This document shows, piece after piece, positions 61,239-64,000 of a stretch of DNA of 64,000 nucleotides. The notes below the pieces were generated by a model. It was not told the DNA's origin. It was given only the letters and a program-made list of their open reading frames with translations, and searched no databases. The stretch lies in NCBI RefSeq assembly GCF_044810985.1, contig NZ_CP085242.1, forward strand, positions 1,860,001 to 1,924,000. Reading direction: 5' to 3'. This stretch comes from Marinospirillum sp031581385. Lineage in GTDB: Bacteria > Pseudomonadota > Gammaproteobacteria > Pseudomonadales > Halomonadaceae. A program made the position numbers and the translations under genes. The first letter of the stretch is position 1. The number at the start of each line of letters is the position of its first letter.

Positions 61239-63371
61239 TTAATAGTGGATGCCTTCCCGCGCTTTTTCAGTTTGCGAGTAACGGTAACCGGAATCACCTT
61301 CCAAAAAGCCCAGGCCCACGAAGATTTCCGGGCTGGCATAGCTGGGGTCAGGAATACGGGCACCCAGGGTTAAGCCTGCAATCTGCATTCCCAGCTCCAG
61401 GTAGGGGTAGCCATTATTCGCCCCATCCAAACCCTGCATGGACATTTCTTCTTTATCAGACCAGGTAAGGTGTTCGAACCGATAGTTGGCTGTGACCCAA
61501 CTGGCTGAGGCAATTTTTGATGTCCAGAAGCCACCACCGACGGAGGCTGAGATTCCCGAAAGGGTTTGCTCTTCACCCTCTATATCTTTGAACTTCAGGG
61601 TTTTAAAGCCCACATTGGTGTTCAATGCGAAGGAAGCCCGGTTAAAGAACTGCGTCCAATGGATGCCAAAATGCCCAGCCTCATCGAAGGTGAATTCGTC
61701 GCCAGGGCACTGTCCGCCACAGCCAGCCACTCCATCAAAATCAGTAAAGCTCATTTCCGTGCCGTTACCTGTGGGTAGGTTATAGGCACTGCCCGGCTCG
61801 CTCGCAAATCCATAGGTAAAGCCCCAGATGTACCCATGCACCCAGGGTTCTCTGTAACGCGGCTGGTTGTAGGTACGGCTCACCTCTCGGCCTTCATGAA
61901 CAACCAAGGGGTCATCGGTGATCACCTGGTAATTCCCGGTGTCCTCAGCGTGCTTAAGCCGAACCTGGTAACTGCCCACCTCAACCTGCTGATTAATGGC
62001 TTGGCTGGTTGTCAGTGCATCACCCTGAGAGTTAAACACCGTGATGGAAAAGTCACTGTCAGGCTGTTTGTAGTTCAGCATCAGGTGCCCATACTTTCTC
62101 TCAACCAGAGTTTGAGTGAAATAAATATAACCCCGACCGGCAGTTTCCAGTGTCCTTTCCTGTCCACGGTAGCGACTATCCTGGAAGATTTTGAGTATGG
62201 CCTTTTCACCAACCGGCACTTCAAAATGTGCAGGGGCATGGCGCTCATCCCCATTCACACTAATAAGTGCATTTTCAGGAACCAGGTGGACGTAAATCTG
62301 CGTTCTGGAGGGGTTCTTCAGTTGGTTTGTATCAACACGCTGGAGCAATAACGAGGCATCTGTAACCAGGGCCTGCTTTTTGGTTTCCTGAACCCCTAAT
62401 GCCAGCACATCAAACCGACGCACATCACTATAGACACGCCGCTCTTTGTATTCCGGCTCAGGCTCCTTGCTGGAGAATACGCCCATCAATTTATCCGCAA
62501 CGCTTGTTTCAGCGGGCTCCACCTTCTCACGAACAAGGCGGCTGGTCTGTGGGATCGAAAAGGGTTCAGTTCGACCCTCATTGTCGGTAACGAGCATTTT
62601 ATCGCCAGCCTGCAGCCAGATACCGGCCACTGGAGCATAAGTATCCCGGTGGATTAAAGCCAAGCGAGCTTGCTTGCCCTCCATATAGGGCAGAATAAGT
62701 AAGTGGCGTATGGCCTGGTCAACCCGTGTCTTGAAGTAGGCTCCGTAACTGATACCCGCATATTCCTGGCCCGTGATACGATCATCACTCATCTGCAGAC
62801 GTTCAGCTTCAGCCAGGCCTTGCAGGGCATATTTCAGGTTCCGGCCCGGAAAAGCATCACTGGAATCGCTTAACAGCTCCAGATAGGCCAAAACCGGGGC
62901 TATTCGCCGCAATTCATTGCGAAGACGATTGGCTTCCTCTCGGCTCAGGCGGACTCGCACATACCAGCCATCCTGAGCCTGTTCACGCACATCCACCCGA
63001 TGCCCGGAAATTTCCACATTGCTGAAACTCTGGGTCTGGACATTCAAATCTTCTTGGCTGACATAGCCGGACTCCTTGCCTTCATCACGCAAGGTTGATC
63101 GGTGGATGTGATCCACTTCACTGCGAATCTGAACAAAGATAGTCTGGCCCAATTCCTGCAAGGCCGCGTTCTGAGCATCCTCTTCTGTGGAACCGACACC
63201 ATGCCCGAACTCGAAATCCGTTTCATTGTTGACCTCCTGCATTCCCTGATCACGAAGAGAAAGTACACTAACCCCTGTTTGCCGTGGCTGTGAAGAGCAG
63301 GCAGTGATTAATATGATTAAAAATACGAGGAGAAAAATATTTATTATAGCTTTAAACATAAGTACATCCAT
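61239..63371 (-). CDS. LPP20-family lipoprotein with beta-rich C-terminus
   Basis: A 710-residue protein. The signal peptide ends in the lipobox IITACSS (LITAC), so it is an outer- or inner-membrane lipoprotein. Residues 40-160 match the LPP20 pattern (GVGSTEEDAQNAALQELGQ and GWYVRVRLSREEANRLRNEL). Later parts look like PEGA-like or carboxypeptidase-regulatory beta domains (YVHLVPENALISVNGDER), and the end resembles an outer-membrane beta-barrel (NTNVGFKTLKF, YRFEHLTWSD). The start could be ATG 63371 or ATG 63359; neither has a strong ribosome binding site. Confidence 0.78.
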   Translation of the reverse strand: MDVLMFKAIINIFLLVFLIILITACSSQPRQTGVSVLSLRDQGMQEVNNETDFEFGHGVGSTEEDAQNAALQELGQTIFVQIRSEVDHIHRSTLRDEGKESGYVSQEDLNVQTQSFSNVEISGHRVDVREQAQDGWYVRVRLSREEANRLRNELRRIAPVLAYLELLSDSSDAFPGRNLKYALQGLAEAERLQMSDDRITGQEYAGISYGAYFKTRVDQAIRHLLILPYMEGKQARLALIHRDTYAPVAGIWLQAGDKMLVTDNEGRTEPFSIPQTSRLVREKVEPAETSVADKLMGVFSSKEPEPEYKERRVYSDVRRFDVLALGVQETKKQALVTDASLLLQRVDTNQLKNPSRTQIYVHLVPENALISVNGDERHAPAHFEVPVGEKAILKIFQDSRYRGQERTLETAGRGYIYFTQTLVERKYGHLMLNYKQPDSDFSITVFNSQGDALTTSQAINQQVEVGSYQVRLKHAEDTGNYQVITDDPLVVHEGREVSRTYNQPRYREPWVHGYIWGFTYGFASEPGSAYNLPTGNGTEMSFTDFDGVAGCGGQCPGDEFTFDEAGHFGIHWTQFFNRASFALNTNVGFKTLKFKDIEGEEQTLSGISASVGGGFWTSKIASASWVTANYRFEHLTWSDKEEMSMQGLDGANNGYPYLELGMQIAGLTLGARIPDPSYASPEIFVGLGFLEGDSGYRYSQTEKAREGIHY

Positions 63372-63372
63372 T

Positions 63373-63400
63373 AAAAAACCCCGCGAACGGGGTTTTATTT
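63373..63400 (-). terminator. Intrinsic terminator abutting the LPP20 gene start
   Basis: AAAACCCCGCGAACGGGGTTTT: four G-C pairs plus A-T pairs with T-runs on both sides, so it can act either way. For the minus-strand gene ending at 63458 it is a downstream terminator, but it ends two bases before the first ATG of the lipoprotein gene. Confidence 0.75.
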
Positions 63401-63457
63401 ATCTTGACCAGCAACAAACACATAATCAAAACCTACAATCTGGCAAGCTTGAAGAAA

Positions 63458-64000
63458 TCAAGAAAGATTACAAGCCACTGATATTTTATTATATGCATTA
63501 CCTTTATCGGAAGGAAAATAATAGTCATATTGCGGCCGATCAAAATCATCCATATTTACTTCCATAACAAATCCATGATTGGTTGTGTTGCTATTGGTTA
63601 TAATCTTATCTTGCATAACACCACCCACACCACTCTCAGTTGAGGTGCTTGTTATATGATGTCTACTAATACTCTTCAAACTACTTATATCATAAACACT
63701 AATCCTGCGAGTATGGGCCATGCCAATAGTTTTACCCAAAAGGATCTTATTATTTTTTCTATCAATCCCGATATAGGCTCTCAGCCCCTTCTGGCCGTCC
63801 TGTAAGGGAAAGGCTTCAAAATCTATACTGTAATTTTTATTGACCTTTTTAGAAAACCTCTTCCATTCCCACAGTGCTAGAAAGCTTGATATTGAACCCC
63901 ACAAAATCAAACCAACTACTACGGCACCAAATCCAATGACGTAGTTCAACCAACCATCTATCCCGAATAAATTAATGACAATGAAAACAGTGGCAGCAAC
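63458..64000 (-). CDS. Membrane protein, truncated by the window edge
   Basis: The frame stays open to base 64000, so the real start is outside. The visible part has two hydrophobic stretches (AATVFIVINLFGIDGWLN and VIGFGAVVVGLILWGSISSF) followed by a soluble domain of about 130 residues with beta character (LRAYIGIDRKNNKILLGKT). No family recognised. It is upstream of the LPP20 gene with a terminator between. Confidence 0.7.
   Translation of the reverse strand, partial: VAATVFIVINLFGIDGWLNYVIGFGAVVVGLILWGSISSFLALWEWKRFSKKVNKNYSIDFEAFPLQDGQKGLRAYIGIDRKNNKILLGKTIGMAHTRRISVYDISSLKSISRHHITSTSTESGVGGVMQDKIITNSNTTNHGFVMEVNMDDFDRPQYDYYFPSDKGNAYNKISVACNLS

Noticed and set aside
61080..61373. A 97-residue frame after the hypothetical gene at 60549
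   Set aside because: Overlaps the LPP20 gene end on the other strand and has no family or start signal support.

Overview
The window looks like a gammaproteobacterial chromosome of the Pseudomonadales/Oceanospirillales type. The clues are a metX-metW-DUF4426-rdgB-hemW gene order as in Pseudomonas, guaB-guaA followed by tadA, mutY-yggX, and a tRNA-Phe/Gln/Thr cluster. I cannot name a genus. Everything here was read by eye from the sequence and translations; no database search was run. Genes at both edges are cut by the window: the kinase at the left (reading frame open to base 3) and a membrane protein at the right (frame open to base 64000).

Core block, about 1-20165. It starts with a serine/threonine kinase fused to a sulfatase-modifying-factor (FGE-like) domain and a small tail-anchored partner. 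Then come an enoyl-CoA hydratase, a CoA-binding protein, an AEC transporter and a minus-strand run metX-metW-DUF4426-rdgB-hemW-depolymerase. These are followed by guaBA-tadA, a diguanylate cyclase, mutY-yggX, three tRNAs under a good promoter, a UspA protein and a DUF302 protein. A strong intrinsic terminator at 17401-17431 has no gene in front of it and may end a small RNA.

Accessory block, about 20162-52022. (a) A NERD-domain protein and a PLD-helicase-DUF3427 protein form a two-gene minus-strand unit. (b) A junction at 24541-24603 carries a tRNA 3'-half-like sequence and a short palindrome. It is followed by a tightly coupled three-gene operon (24830-31573) with two very large tyrosine-recombinase-fold proteins, likely the mobility module of an island. 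(c) Cargo: an ankyrin protein, two tiny proteins with strong ribosome binding sites, and an orphan Xre/ParS-type antitoxin. (d) A single-stranded DNA phosphorothioation defence locus of the SspABCD-SspFGH kind: sspA divergent from sspB-sspC-sspD, and sspF-sspG-sspH convergent to it. A gene for a four-helix membrane protein with a nucleoside 2-deoxyribosyltransferase-like domain sits directly after sspD. That extra gene is the best candidate for an undescribed component.

Integron-like block, about 52082-58350. Minus-strand genes are separated by attC-like sites (about 55299-55366, 56207-56278, 57627-57704) and no integron integrase is visible, so it looks like a cluster of attC sites lacking an integrase. 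An IS1182-family element (about 53461-55298) has split one attC. One cassette gene (52082-53157) is broken by a one-base deletion in a G run. The last cassette core (58343-58349) is 460 bases from a chromosomal umuDC operon (58810-60510).

Right end: a protein of unknown function, an LPP20-type lipoprotein and the edge-truncated membrane protein.

Working picture: core metabolism on the left and SOS mutagenesis genes on the right flank a layered defence/mobile region. In it, recombinase-driven, cassette-driven and IS-driven acquisition have stacked on each other.
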